Source: DATLAN01 sp035527455 (lineage in GTDB: Bacteria; Planctomycetota; Planctomycetia; Pirellulales; Thermoguttaceae). Taken from it: a DNA stretch of 11,095 nucleotides. The translations under genes and the position numbers were made by a program. Each line of letters begins with the position of its first letter. Position 1 is the first letter of the stretch. The notes below the pieces were generated by a model. That model saw only the letters and a program-made list of their open reading frames with translations. It searched no databases and was not told the origin of the DNA. Positions 1-6,963 of this stretch are shown here, piece after piece. The stretch covers positions 1-11,095 of the forward strand of contig DATLAN010000655.1 in NCBI GenBank assembly GCA_035527455.1, read 5' to 3'.

Positions 1-70
1 AGTTCCGGCATCCGGTGTAGAAAGACCGCATGAAGCCACGTGCCGGAACTGCGCTGCGCTGGTTCCGGCC
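1..70. repeat. Three-arm GTTCCGGC inverted repeat after the ligase-like gene
   Basis: The same 8-10 bp arm occurs three times just downstream of the minus-strand ligase-like gene: forward at 1-10, inverted at 41-50 and forward at 61-70. The 41-50 arm is the perfect 10-bp complement of 1-10. Its core GCCGGAAC (42-49) also pairs perfectly with GTTCCGGC (62-69), whose arm lies right against the stop codon at 70-72. The two hairpins share the middle arm, so only one can form at a time. No T-run follows either on the minus strand, so this is not a standard intrinsic terminator. It may be a weak terminator, an mRNA 3'-end stabiliser or part of a dispersed repeat that continues outside the window. 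Confidence 0.5.
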
Positions 71-1431
71 TACTCTACTGAGGGCACCGTGGCAGGCTTG
101 ATCAGCGTGCGCAAGCCGGCGGCGGTTCCGGCCAGTAGGAAAAGGAGGGAATTGTCGATTGGCGTATAGCTCAGCTCGTGGAACGCCGCCTGGCAAACGT
201 AGACCGCCAAGGCGCCCAAGAGCAAAACCCCGTGAGCCCGCGCCCACTGGGGCACATCCCGACCGCGGCAGAGTTGCCATCCCATCTGTCCCCAGCCGGC
301 CAGCACGGCCAGAAAAAGCGCAAAACCGATCAATCCGGTCTCGGTCAATACGCTGAGGAACATGTTGTGATGGACGTAACGCCGGGTAGCCTCCAGGTTG
401 ACTGCACTGGACCGATCGGAGAGGTAGGGCATTTTCGCCTGGGGAAACTGGCCGAAACCGACGCCCCAAAGCGGCCGGTCGAGGAACATCTGCCACGAAA
501 GGTAGACGAAGCTGCCGCGGACATTGACGCTGTCGGCCGTCTCCGCGGCCGAATACTCCCGCCGAAAAGCGACGAGCTTGTCCATCTGGGTGATGCCCAC
601 CGCCAGGGCGCCCGAAATGACGGTGCCCAACACCAGCGGCCGCCACGAACCCCGCAGCGTCAACCCGAGGACAACCAGCGCCCCCAAGCCCGTCCCCATC
701 CAAACGCTGCGGGTGTAGCTGACGTAGATCCCCGCCAGCATAAGCGGCATAAGCCCTACAAGGATCAGTTGACCGAGACGGCCGAACCGCCATCGCCACA
801 ACCAGGCGGCCAACAAACAACAGCCCAGGCAAAGGCCGTAATTGATCGACTGGACCATAGGCCCCCGGGCGCGGCCGAAATGCTCGCCGAGATCGGGATC
901 GGCGATGTGTTTCGGAAAGACGGCCCACCATTGCCCCGTAACTTCCAGCAAGCCCGTTGTGGCCAAGTACACTCCCAAACACGCCAACGTGCCGTGCACG
1001 AGCGAGACGTTGCGGCGATCCAACGGCGTCTGTCGGGCGATCCAGAACAGGGCAAAGGGGATCACGTATCCGGAAACCAGGCGGAGAAGCGGCTCGAACT
1101 TCGGCGTGATGCCCTTGCCCCAACCACCCCAGACCGTGCTGACGGCCAATGTGCCCATCAGCAGCATCAGCAGCAGGTCACTTCGGCCGAGCGGCTTCGG
1201 ATCGGTGCGTCCCAGACGACGTTGGATGAAATAAGCCCCGATCAACACGGCCGCCACGATCCGATCGAGCGTCATCGGCATCGATCCGACGTCGAAATGC
1301 AGGAAGTTGTGCCCGAAACAGGCCGCCACGATCACGAATGCCAAACACCCCATGGTAAGCGATCCGCGGGAAACGAAGAGCGTCCCCCAGACCAGGACCA
1401 CAATGCCGGCGATCGCGTAGACAGAAATCAT
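70..1431 (-). CDS. O-antigen ligase / Wzy polymerase family membrane protein
   Basis: This 453-aa polytopic membrane protein has about ten or more hydrophobic segments across its length. The central to C-terminal part fits the Wzy_C (O-antigen ligase-like) family: YTRS at residues 239-242 with the conserved Arg at 241, then a loop of about 100 residues containing RPLWGVGFGQF (319-329), HHN at 354-356 and the downstream ETG (364-366). Family members polymerise lipid-linked repeat units or transfer glycan to an acceptor on the periplasmic face. Sequence alone does not separate polymerase from ligase. The ATG at 1431-1429 was chosen because the hydrophobic N-terminus starts there. The frame stays open to 1584, but that extension is translated heptamer repeat and should not be coding. 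No Shine-Dalgarno is visible: the 5' flank is the C-rich repeat array. It lies downstream of the chain-length gene on the same strand, which supports a polymer role. Confidence 0.88.
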   Translation of the reverse strand: MISVYAIAGIVVLVWGTLFVSRGSLTMGCLAFVIVAACFGHNFLHFDVGSMPMTLDRIVAAVLIGAYFIQRRLGRTDPKPLGRSDLLLMLLMGTLAVSTVWGGWGKGITPKFEPLLRLVSGYVIPFALFWIARQTPLDRRNVSLVHGTLACLGVYLATTGLLEVTGQWWAVFPKHIADPDLGEHFGRARGPMVQSINYGLCLGCCLLAAWLWRWRFGRLGQLILVGLMPLMLAGIYVSYTRSVWMGTGLGALVVLGLTLRGSWRPLVLGTVISGALAVGITQMDKLVAFRREYSAAETADSVNVRGSFVYLSWQMFLDRPLWGVGFGQFPQAKMPYLSDRSSAVNLEATRRYVHHNMFLSVLTETGLIGFALFLAVLAGWGQMGWQLCRGRDVPQWARAHGVLLLGALAVYVCQAAFHELSYTPIDNSLLFLLAGTAAGLRTLIKPATVPSVE

Positions 1432-1440
1432 GGGGTGAGT

Positions 1441-1503
1441 GGGTAGTGGGCAGTGGGTAGTGGGTAGTGGGTAGTGGGTAGGGGGTAGGGGGTAGTGGGT
1501 AGT
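1441..1503. repeat. Heptamer tandem array, 9 units of GGGTAGT
   Basis: Nine consecutive 7-bp units occur. Six are exactly GGGTAGT, one is GGGCAGT (1448-1454) and two are GGGTAGG (1476-1489). A degenerate partial unit continues to about 1434. On the minus strand, which is the sense strand of the flanking ligase-like gene, the repeat reads ACTACCC, has no stop in any frame, and ends 9 nt before the ATG at 1431. The plus strand meets the G3N4 spacing expected for G-quadruplex formation. Confidence 0.95.
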
Positions 1504-1516
1504 ATTATTTGGGGGC

Positions 1517-1544
1517 AACGCCCGCCGACTGCGATCGGCGGGGT
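1517..1544. repeat. 28-bp palindromic element, left copy
   Basis: The element contains an 8-bp perfect stem, CCCGCCGA (1521-1528) with TCGGCGGG (1535-1542), around a 6-nt loop. The full 28 bp is repeated in inverted orientation at 1687-1714 with a single mismatch in the loop. Short GC-rich hairpins in inverted pairs between genes resemble REP/BIME-type extragenic repeats, but whether it is dispersed in this genome cannot be judged from one window. Confidence 0.85.
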
Positions 1545-1655
1545 CCGTGCTTCCGCTCCAAACGTTGACGCATTTCCCAAACATTGGCCAGCATCAAGCT
1601 GACCGCCGAGCTACGCAATAAGGAGCAGGGCCCAGTATAAGTGAGTGCAGTCGCA

Positions 1656-1683
1656 CAGTGTTTTTGTTGCAGTGTTTCTGTTG
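1656..1683. repeat. 14-bp tandem duplication
   Basis: CAGTGTTTTTGTTG (1656-1669) is followed directly by CAGTGTTTCTGTTG (1670-1683), with one mismatch. It lies in the AT-richer centre of the repeat region, just before the right palindromic element. No function is evident; it looks like a local replication-slippage duplication. Confidence 0.85.
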
Positions 1684-1686
1684 CGT

Positions 1687-1714
1687 ACCCCGCCGATCGC
1701 GGTCGGCGGGCGTT
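1687..1714. repeat. 28-bp palindromic element, right inverted copy
   Basis: This is the reverse complement of the element at 1517-1544 with 27 of 28 positions identical. It has the same internal 8-bp stem, at 1689-1696 and 1703-1710, around a 6-nt loop. Because each copy is itself a palindrome and the copies are inverted to each other, each can fold locally or the two can pair over the 142-bp centre. Confidence 0.85.
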
Positions 1715-1790
1715 ATCACACCATCATGGTTCGCACGACATTTCAGCCACGCCGGAACTGCTGCTGCAATCACCGCAGCACGCTTCCCAA

Positions 1791-1881
1791 CCACTACCCA
1801 CTCTCCACTACCCACTAGCCACTACCCGCTACCCACCCCCACTCCCCACTCCCCACTCTCCACTCTCCACTCTCCACTACC
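1791..1881. repeat. Heptamer tandem array, 13 variable units of CCACTAC / CACTCTC
   Basis: Thirteen consecutive 7-bp units occur, more diverged than in the left array: CCACTAC, CCACTCT, CCACTAG, CCGCTAC and CCACCCC types in the first half, then CACTCCC and CACTCTC types, ending with CACTACC. The last unit abuts the stop codon of the chain-length gene (1884-1882) with no gap. The C-rich strand is plus here but minus in the 1441-1503 array, so the arrays are inverted relative to each other. The sense RNA of the flanking genes would be G-rich here. Confidence 0.93.
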
Positions 1882-3384
1882 TCACGCCGTGCTGCCGTAA
1901 TGGATCTTGTGTAGCGCCTGCTTGAAGGATAGGTTTCCGCCGGGCGGAAACGTCGGGGCGTTGGACTCGATGGCCACCGTGGGCGAATCCGCCGCGCCGG
2001 CTGCCGCAACGACCTCCTCGACGGCCGGTGGTACCGGTCGGGTCGGTTGTACGGTCAAGAAGACGATTCCGAAACCGGCCAGCAGGCCGCCGGCAATCCC
2101 CGCCAACATGATCATGCTCCGGCTGGGGCCGACCGGATTGATGCCGGCTTCCGGCGCGTCGATCTTCGTGATCAGGCTGGTCGCCGTCGCGCCGGCGTGG
2201 CTCGCCCGGGCGTCGGCCAGATTCTGCTCGGCCTGTTCCACCCGCTGCGTGCAGTTACCCGTGTCCGCCAACAGATTGGCGTAAGCGGCACGCAATTCGG
2301 CCAGATGCGTCAACCGCTCGTTCGCCTCGGCGAGCTGCCCTTCGAGCAGGCCCAGCCGATCGACGTTCAATCGCAATTCGAGTTGCAGCCCCCGAATGGC
2401 GATGGCCAATTCGTTGTGCAGATGACGGCTGATTTCTTCCTCGGACTGCATCGCCGAGCGGACCAGGGGGTGCTGATCCGACATCGTGCCCTTCCGCTCG
2501 GCCGTCCGGATTTGGGCGTCGATCAGGCCGTCTTTCAGCCGCCGCAGGCCGGGCTGCGATTCCAGCAGCCGGTTCGGTGCGGCCAACAGCCGGCCGGGGT
2601 CTTCCTGGGCCTCTCTCAAGAGTGCGAGCAACTGCTGATTGGCCTGCTCGATGGTCTGAGTTTCGCGCAGTTCGTTGCGAATTTCCGAAATCGTCCGACG
2701 GATCGTGCTCTCGCCGGTGCCCGCTTCGTTCAACGCCCGCAACTCGGCCAGATCGCTGCCCACCTGCTTTTCCATCTCCGTCAGCCGTGCGGTCGACTCG
2801 GCCAAATCGGTCTGGGCCAGTTCGACCGTATGGACCAGCTCGTCGATCATGCTTCGGGCCTTGTCGTCGCGAAGCTGCTGGAATCGGGCCTGCAACTGGT
2901 CGCAGATCGCCTGGCTCAAGGTCACGGCCCGGCTGCGGTTGCCGTCGCGAACGGTCAGATAGAAGACTTTGGTGGTCCCGAACTCGGCCCCCTTGGGAGG
3001 GGTCAACTTAATGGCTTCGCGCAGACCGGCCGCGTCGCGCTCCGTAGGCCAGGCGGCCGCGTCCTGCTTAAGGTCGGCCGGCGGCCCCACCTCCTTCAAT
3101 GCGGCGCCCAGCACGCCACGGCTCTTGACCAGTTCCAGGATCGTCTCCTGGACCGTCTTCATCTCGTCGGTCCCGGCGAATTCCCCGGGATTCTCCTGGT
3201 TGTTGACCGCTTCGTTACGAACGATCAGGCCCTGCGACGCTTCCCAGACGGCCGGACGCTTGAGGGCATACACCGTGGCCAGAACGCCCACCACCATCGC
3301 CGGGATCAACCAACGTTTGGCGTGGACGGCCAGAATGCGGGCGACTTCCTTCGGGCTGAGCACCGACGGATGTTGAGGATTCAT
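1882..3384 (-). CDS. Wzz/GumC-type polysaccharide chain-length determinant (co-polymerase)
   Basis: This 500-aa protein has the polysaccharide co-polymerase layout. A short cytoplasmic N-terminus precedes TM1 (about residues 25-41). A long, Gln/Glu/Leu-rich periplasmic region follows, with probable coiled coils at roughly 170-400. A Pro-containing stretch (PVGPSR) leads into TM2 (about 424-444). The 56-residue cytoplasmic tail has no Walker A/B motifs or Tyr-rich end, so this is not a fused BY-kinase; any kinase partner would be encoded elsewhere. Such proteins control the length or export of Wzy-made polymers at the inner membrane. The ATG at 3384-3382 was chosen because Wzz-type homology starts there; the frame is open to 3639 but that part is basic and featureless. 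GAGAAAG upstream is a weak ribosome site. The ligase-like gene lies downstream on the same strand across the repeat-filled gap. Confidence 0.85.
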   Translation of the reverse strand: MNPQHPSVLSPKEVARILAVHAKRWLIPAMVVGVLATVYALKRPAVWEASQGLIVRNEAVNNQENPGEFAGTDEMKTVQETILELVKSRGVLGAALKEVGPPADLKQDAAAWPTERDAAGLREAIKLTPPKGAEFGTTKVFYLTVRDGNRSRAVTLSQAICDQLQARFQQLRDDKARSMIDELVHTVELAQTDLAESTARLTEMEKQVGSDLAELRALNEAGTGESTIRRTISEIRNELRETQTIEQANQQLLALLREAQEDPGRLLAAPNRLLESQPGLRRLKDGLIDAQIRTAERKGTMSDQHPLVRSAMQSEEEISRHLHNELAIAIRGLQLELRLNVDRLGLLEGQLAEANERLTHLAELRAAYANLLADTGNCTQRVEQAEQNLADARASHAGATATSLITKIDAPEAGINPVGPSRSMIMLAGIAGGLLAGFGIVFLTVQPTRPVPPAVEEVVAAAGAADSPTVAIESNAPTFPPGGNLSFKQALHKIHYGSTA

Positions 3385-3717
3385 GTCGCGTCTTTCTCGA
3401 TAGGGACTTTGGGCTTTGGGCGGGTCGGATCGACGGTATCGATTATCGGGCGATGAGGTCGCGCGGCCGACCTTTCGGAATTGCAAAGCGGATGCCAAGC
3501 GACGCGTTGCGGCCGAGTCGGTCCGGCAGCACCTGTAATTCCTGCCGTGTGGCGATATTTCCGCCTCCCGACGCGAACGTTCGACCTGTCCGCAAAGCCC
3601 CACGTTGTTTCCGTGCAACGGGCCGTCGCTTCGGGGCAACGTGCGTTGCCTTCCCCTTTTCCTGGGTCACCGCGGAAAAATCGCTTGCATCGCCCGCAAT
3701 CTGACAAAGAGTTGGAT
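3385..3717. promoter_or_regulatory. Divergent intergenic region with presumed promoters
   Basis: These 333 bp separate the divergent chain-length and FemAB-like starts, so promoters for both transcripts should lie here. I find no confident -35/-10 pair. The visible structures are a perfect hairpin GGCAAC-GTGC-GTTGCC (3635-3650) followed by TTCCCCTTTT, and just before it CGTTG...CAACG (3603-3607 with 3616-3620). These nested CAACG/CGTTG elements could be an operator or an attenuator-like hairpin. Several open frames cross the stretch, but none has a ribosome site or recognisable protein. Confidence 0.5.
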
Positions 3718-4869
3718 ATGCGAGTTCATTGCCTTTACGACCTGGACGAATTGGCCCCCTACGCCGACGACTGGGATCGATTGGCCGCCGGCGTGCCGTT
3801 TCGCAGTTGGGCCTGGTTGTCGACCTGGTGGCGCCATTACGGCCTCGACGACCCGCCCGCTCGCGGCAGGAAGCGGCTGTTCGTCGTTTGCGTCTTCGAC
3901 CACACCGACCGACTCCTCGGGCTGGCACCGTGGTACCGCGATTTCTCCGCGTCGCAGGGCCACGTGCTGCGGCCGCTCGGCTCGGGCGAGGTCTGCTCCG
4001 ATTACCTCGGCGTGCTCTGCCAGCCGGGCATGGAATACCAGGTCACGCAGGCCGTGGCCGATTATTTGACCGCGGACGAACACGCCGGCGACTGCGATTT
4101 CCCGCGTTGGGACCTGCTGCAACTGGCCGATTTCGACGCCGAGGACCACGCCGTCGGCCAATTGATCCGCCGCCTGGCCGAGCAGGGCAACACGGTCCAT
4201 CGCCAAACGGGGCCGAATTGCTGGCGGATCGAACTGCCGACCACGTGGGAAGAGTACCTCGCCACGCTCTCGAAGAACCGCCGCAAACTGTCTCGCCGCT
4301 TGCAGCGGAGCATGTTGGACACCGGCCGGGCCGTGTTGCACCACGTCGAACGCGCCGAAGACCTGGCTGCGATCACTGAATTGCTGATCGACCTGCACCA
4401 GCGACGACGGCATTCGCTGGGCGAGCCGGGCTGCTTCGCCTCGCCTCGATTTACCGCTTTCCACCGCGAAGTCATGCCGGTGCTGTTCCGCCAAGGGCAG
4501 CTTCAACTCTCCTGGCTCGAACTGGACGGCCGGCCGGCCGCCGCCGAATACCACCTGGCCGGCGACGGCGTCGTTTACGCCTACCAGTCGGGCGTCGATC
4601 CCGACGTCCTCGACCTGGAGCCGGGCAATATCTTCACGCTGGCCACGCTGCGCCGGGCGATCGAGAAGGGATACCGCGCCGTCGACTTCCTTCGCGGCGA
4701 CGAACCCTACAAGGCACATTTCCGCGCCCGACCACGCCCCAGCCTGTCGGTTCGCGTCGTGCCCGGACGGACCACCGCCCGGGTGCGCCACAACCTCTGG
4801 CTGGCCGGCAGCAACGTCAAACAGTGGATCAAGAGCGGATTGCGACTGGTGGGAACCGGAGGGGAATAG
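3718..4869 (+). CDS. FemAB-like / GNAT acyltransferase (Acetyltransf_6 type)
   Basis: This 383-aa predicted soluble protein belongs to the FemAB-like GNAT group found in exopolysaccharide loci. Visible signatures are the N-terminal FRSWAWLSTWWRHYG (residues 28-42), the basic LSKNRRKLSRRLQR (184-197) before the second half, an acceptor-side strand near GRPAAAEYHLAGDGVVYAYQSG (in 271-292), and the conserved DFLRGDEPYK (323-332). FemAB relatives add amino acids or acyl groups to cell-wall or glycan precursors; the substrate here is unknown. The ATG at 3718 was preferred to upstream in-frame starts because the family N-terminus begins there and AAAGAG precedes it. It is first in a tight operon, 4 nt before the deacetylase gene. 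Homologues often sit in exosortase/PEP-CTERM glycan clusters, but no exosortase is seen here. Confidence 0.85.
   Translation: MRVHCLYDLDELAPYADDWDRLAAGVPFRSWAWLSTWWRHYGLDDPPARGRKRLFVVCVFDHTDRLLGLAPWYRDFSASQGHVLRPLGSGEVCSDYLGVLCQPGMEYQVTQAVADYLTADEHAGDCDFPRWDLLQLADFDAEDHAVGQLIRRLAEQGNTVHRQTGPNCWRIELPTTWEEYLATLSKNRRKLSRRLQRSMLDTGRAVLHHVERAEDLAAITELLIDLHQRRRHSLGEPGCFASPRFTAFHREVMPVLFRQGQLQLSWLELDGRPAAAEYHLAGDGVVYAYQSGVDPDVLDLEPGNIFTLATLRRAIEKGYRAVDFLRGDEPYKAHFRARPRPSLSVRVVPGRTTARVRHNLWLAGSNVKQWIKSGLRLVGTGGE
4858..4864 (+). promoter_or_regulatory. Shine-Dalgarno deciding a GTG start
   Basis: GGAGGGG overlaps the end of the FemAB-like gene and lies 9 nt before the GTG at 4874. It supports translation of the deacetylase from this non-ATG start rather than from an internal codon. 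Confidence 0.7.
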
Positions 4870-4873
4870 GGTC

Positions 4874-5770
4874 GTGCCCGTTTGGAAACAACTCCTGCTG
4901 AGCCTCTACTACCACGGCACGCGCCCGCTGCGCTGGTGGAATCTCCGCCGTGCCGTGGCCGAGCGACGCGTGCCTGTCGTGGTGCTGTACTACCACCGGG
5001 TCGCCGACGATCGGGCCAACGACTGGACCATCTCCAACCGGCTCTTTGCCCGGCAGATCCGATGGCTGCAATCGCACTTCGAGTTGATCTCTCTCGAGGA
5101 AGCCCAGCGGCGGATTCGCACGGGAGAAAACGACCGGCCCTGCGTGAGCATCACGTTCGACGACGGCTACGCGGACAACTGCCGCGAAGCGATCCCCTTG
5201 TTGATCCGGGAGCGGATTCCCTGCACGTACTTCGTCACGCTGCAGAACGTGCTGGACGGCAAACCCTTCTCGCACGATCTGGCCGAGGGAAACGCCTTCC
5301 TGCCGAATACGCTGGAGCAACTTCGGGCGATGGCCGCCGCGGGAATCGAGATCGGCGCGCATACGCGTACGCACGCCGGCTTGGCGACGATCGCCGATCC
5401 GCGGCGTTTGCACGACGAGATCGTCGTCGCCGGCGAACAGTTGCAGCAAGCCGTCGGCCGGCCCGTTCGCCACTTCGCCTTTCCGTTCGGACAGTACGCC
5501 CACCTCAGCCGGGAGGCCTTTGCGGCGGCCGAGAAGGCCGGCTACGAAGCGGTCTGCTCGGCCTACGGCGGATTCAACTTCCCCGGAGACGACCCCTTCC
5601 ACCTGCATCGCATCCCGGCCGACGACGTGATGATCCGGCTGAAGAACTGGACCACGCTCGACCCTCGGAAGCTCGACACGCCGCGATTCGACTACGACGT
5701 ACCTCTTGTAAACGAAGACCATGCACCCAAGGACAACCCATGTTCCGCCGCCGCAACCAACAAAGCCTGA
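4874..5770 (+). CDS. Polysaccharide deacetylase, NodB / CE4 family
   Basis: This 298-aa protein has a NodB homology domain covering about residues 35-250. Key residues are intact: TFDDGY (94-99; Asp96 the expected catalytic base, Asp97 a metal ligand), GAHTRTH (161-167; His163 and His167 as metal ligands) and FAFPFG (201-206). CE4 enzymes remove N- or O-acetyl groups from amino sugars. The likely substrate is the glycan built by this locus. A hydrophobic stretch near residues 5-14 is weak, and no clear signal peptide is seen, so a cytoplasmic or membrane-associated location is possible. Translation starts at GTG with a strong ribosome site at 4858. The last 25 or so residues lie outside the domain, and the final ten overlap the glycosyltransferase start. 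It forms an operon with the genes on either side. Confidence 0.9.
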   Translation: MPVWKQLLLSLYYHGTRPLRWWNLRRAVAERRVPVVVLYYHRVADDRANDWTISNRLFARQIRWLQSHFELISLEEAQRRIRTGENDRPCVSITFDDGYADNCREAIPLLIRERIPCTYFVTLQNVLDGKPFSHDLAEGNAFLPNTLEQLRAMAAAGIEIGAHTRTHAGLATIADPRRLHDEIVVAGEQLQQAVGRPVRHFAFPFGQYAHLSREAFAAAEKAGYEAVCSAYGGFNFPGDDPFHLHRIPADDVMIRLKNWTTLDPRKLDTPRFDYDVPLVNEDHAPKDNPCSAAATNKA

Positions 5771-6963
5771 TTCCCCTTGACGATCGGGGTCCGCTGCGGG
5801 TGATGTTCGTGCTGACGAGCATGCCGGTCGGCGGGGCGGAGACCTTGGTCGTCGAGTTGGTCCGCCGGCTCGACCGTACGCGACTGGTGCCCGAGTTGTG
5901 CTGCCTAAAAGAACTGGGCCCGTTGGGCGAGGTACTCGCCCGAGAGATTCCGTCGTCGGCGGGCTTGCTGTCGCAGAAGTACGACTTCACGGTGCTTTGG
6001 CGATTGGCGCGGTTGATGCGGCGGCGGTGCGTCGACGTCGTGGTGACGGTCGGCACCGGGGGCGACCGGATGTTTTGGGGCCGGCTGGCGGCATGGTGGG
6101 CCGGCGTGCCGGTGATCTGTTCGGCCCTGCACTCGACCGGCCTGCCCAACCGGGTCGAGTTCTCGAATCGCTTGTTGGCCCCGCTCACCGACGCCTTCAT
6201 CGCGGTGGCCGAACCCCACGGCCGCTTCCTGGCCGAACACGAAGGCTGTCCGGAACACAAGGTTCGGGTGATTCCCAACGGAGTCGATCCGGCGGCGTTT
6301 CGTCCCCGTTGGCCCGACGCCTCATTGCAGGCGGAATTCGGCATCACGCCCGGGGCGCCGGTAGCGGGCATCGTGGCGGCGTTGCGTACGGAGAAGAACC
6401 ACGAACTGTTCCTGCACGCCGCGGCGCAGGTACGCCGGGCAATCCCCAACGCCGAGTTCCTCGTCGTCGGCGACGGCCCCCAACGCGCGAGGCTCGAATC
6501 GCTCGCCCGCGAACTGTCGCTCTGTGCGGCCGTCCGTTTCCTCGGCACTCGCAACGACGTGCCGAAGGTCCTCTCGCTGATCGACGTGCTGGCGATCACC
6601 TCCCACATGGAGGCCAACCCCTTGTCGATCCTGGAGGCGATGGCCTGCGAAAAACCGGTGGTCGCCACGCGAGTCGGGTCGGTCCCGGAAACGGTCCTCG
6701 ACGGCAAGACGGGCTACCTGGTCACGCCGGGTGATGCGGACGAGTTTGCCGCTCGTATGATCGAGCTGCTCGGCCATCCCGGCCGGGCCGCCGCCATGGG
6801 CCGTGCCGGACGCGAAGAGGTCATCACCCACTGGTCGATCGACCGTACCGTGCAAGGCTATCAAGACCTGATTGCCGGTCTCTACACGGCCAAGTCAGCC
6901 CGCCGCTGGACACGCCGATCGGAAAGCCTCGCCAAAGAACTACCCCATCCTTCCTCGGGTTGA
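5740..6963 (+). CDS. Glycosyltransferase family 4, GT-B fold
   Basis: This 407-aa protein has the two Rossmann-like halves of a GT-B enzyme. The N-terminal half (about 18-190) carries the acceptor-side loop MPVGGAETLVVELVRRL (28-44) and ends at RVIPNGVD (176-183). The C-terminal half (about 205-375) has GDGPQRARLE (244-253) and the E-X7-E nucleotide-sugar motif, EANPLSILE (Glu291 and Glu299), followed by KPVVATRVGSVPE. GT4 members are retaining transferases acting on the cytoplasmic face of the membrane; the donor and acceptor cannot be told from sequence. The ATG at 5740 is supported by AAGGA at 5729-5733 and by the domain start. The frame is open far upstream, but that is the deacetylase gene in another frame. 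The 31-bp overlap with the deacetylase suggests translational coupling. It is the last gene of the operon and faces the ferredoxin gene. Confidence 0.92.
   Translation: MFRRRNQQSLIPLDDRGPLRVMFVLTSMPVGGAETLVVELVRRLDRTRLVPELCCLKELGPLGEVLAREIPSSAGLLSQKYDFTVLWRLARLMRRRCVDVVVTVGTGGDRMFWGRLAAWWAGVPVICSALHSTGLPNRVEFSNRLLAPLTDAFIAVAEPHGRFLAEHEGCPEHKVRVIPNGVDPAAFRPRWPDASLQAEFGITPGAPVAGIVAALRTEKNHELFLHAAAQVRRAIPNAEFLVVGDGPQRARLESLARELSLCAAVRFLGTRNDVPKVLSLIDVLAITSHMEANPLSILEAMACEKPVVATRVGSVPETVLDGKTGYLVTPGDADEFAARMIELLGHPGRAAAMGRAGREEVITHWSIDRTVQGYQDLIAGLYTAKSARRWTRRSESLAKELPHPSSG

Larger units (their letters stand above)
1432..1881. other. 450-bp repeat-rich gap between the wzz-like and ligase-like genes
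   Basis: I see no credible gene here; the small open frames are translated repeats. The layout is nearly mirror-symmetric: G-rich heptamer array (1441-1503), 28-bp palindromic element (1517-1544), 142-bp centre, inverted copy of the element (1687-1714), 76-bp spacer, and C-rich heptamer array (1791-1881). The centre holds a 14-bp tandem duplication and, on the minus strand, a TATACT hexamer (1639 to 1634) that could be a -10 box for the ligase-like gene. No convincing -35 sits at the right distance, so that promoter is only a guess. Confidence 0.8.

Noticed and set aside
1432..1584. N-terminal extension of the ligase-like protein to 504 aa
   Set aside because: The extra 51 residues are mostly translated heptamers (THYPLP-type). 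The ACTACCC strand is free of stops in every frame, so openness is no evidence of coding, and the hydrophobic family N-terminus starts at 1431.
1441..1881. CRISPR array
   Set aside because: The repeats are 7-bp direct tandems with no unique spacers, and no cas genes are nearby.
1594..1925. Small open frames on both strands in the repeat gap
   Set aside because: They run through the repeat arrays, have low-complexity products, no ribosome site and no recognisable domain.
1933..1951. Hairpin GTTTCCGCC/GGCGGAAAC near the end of the chain-length gene
   Set aside because: It lies inside the coding sequence (the FPPGG codons) with no T-run; probably a codon-driven coincidence.
2047..3456. Long plus-strand frame of 469 codons opposite the chain-length gene
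   Set aside because: It is antisense to a gene with clear transmembrane and coiled-coil layout and shows no domain itself; high GC makes long shadow frames common.
3385..3639. 85-residue N-terminal extension of the chain-length protein
   Set aside because: It is basic and featureless and lies in the divergent promoter region; Wzz-type sequence begins just after the ATG at 3384.
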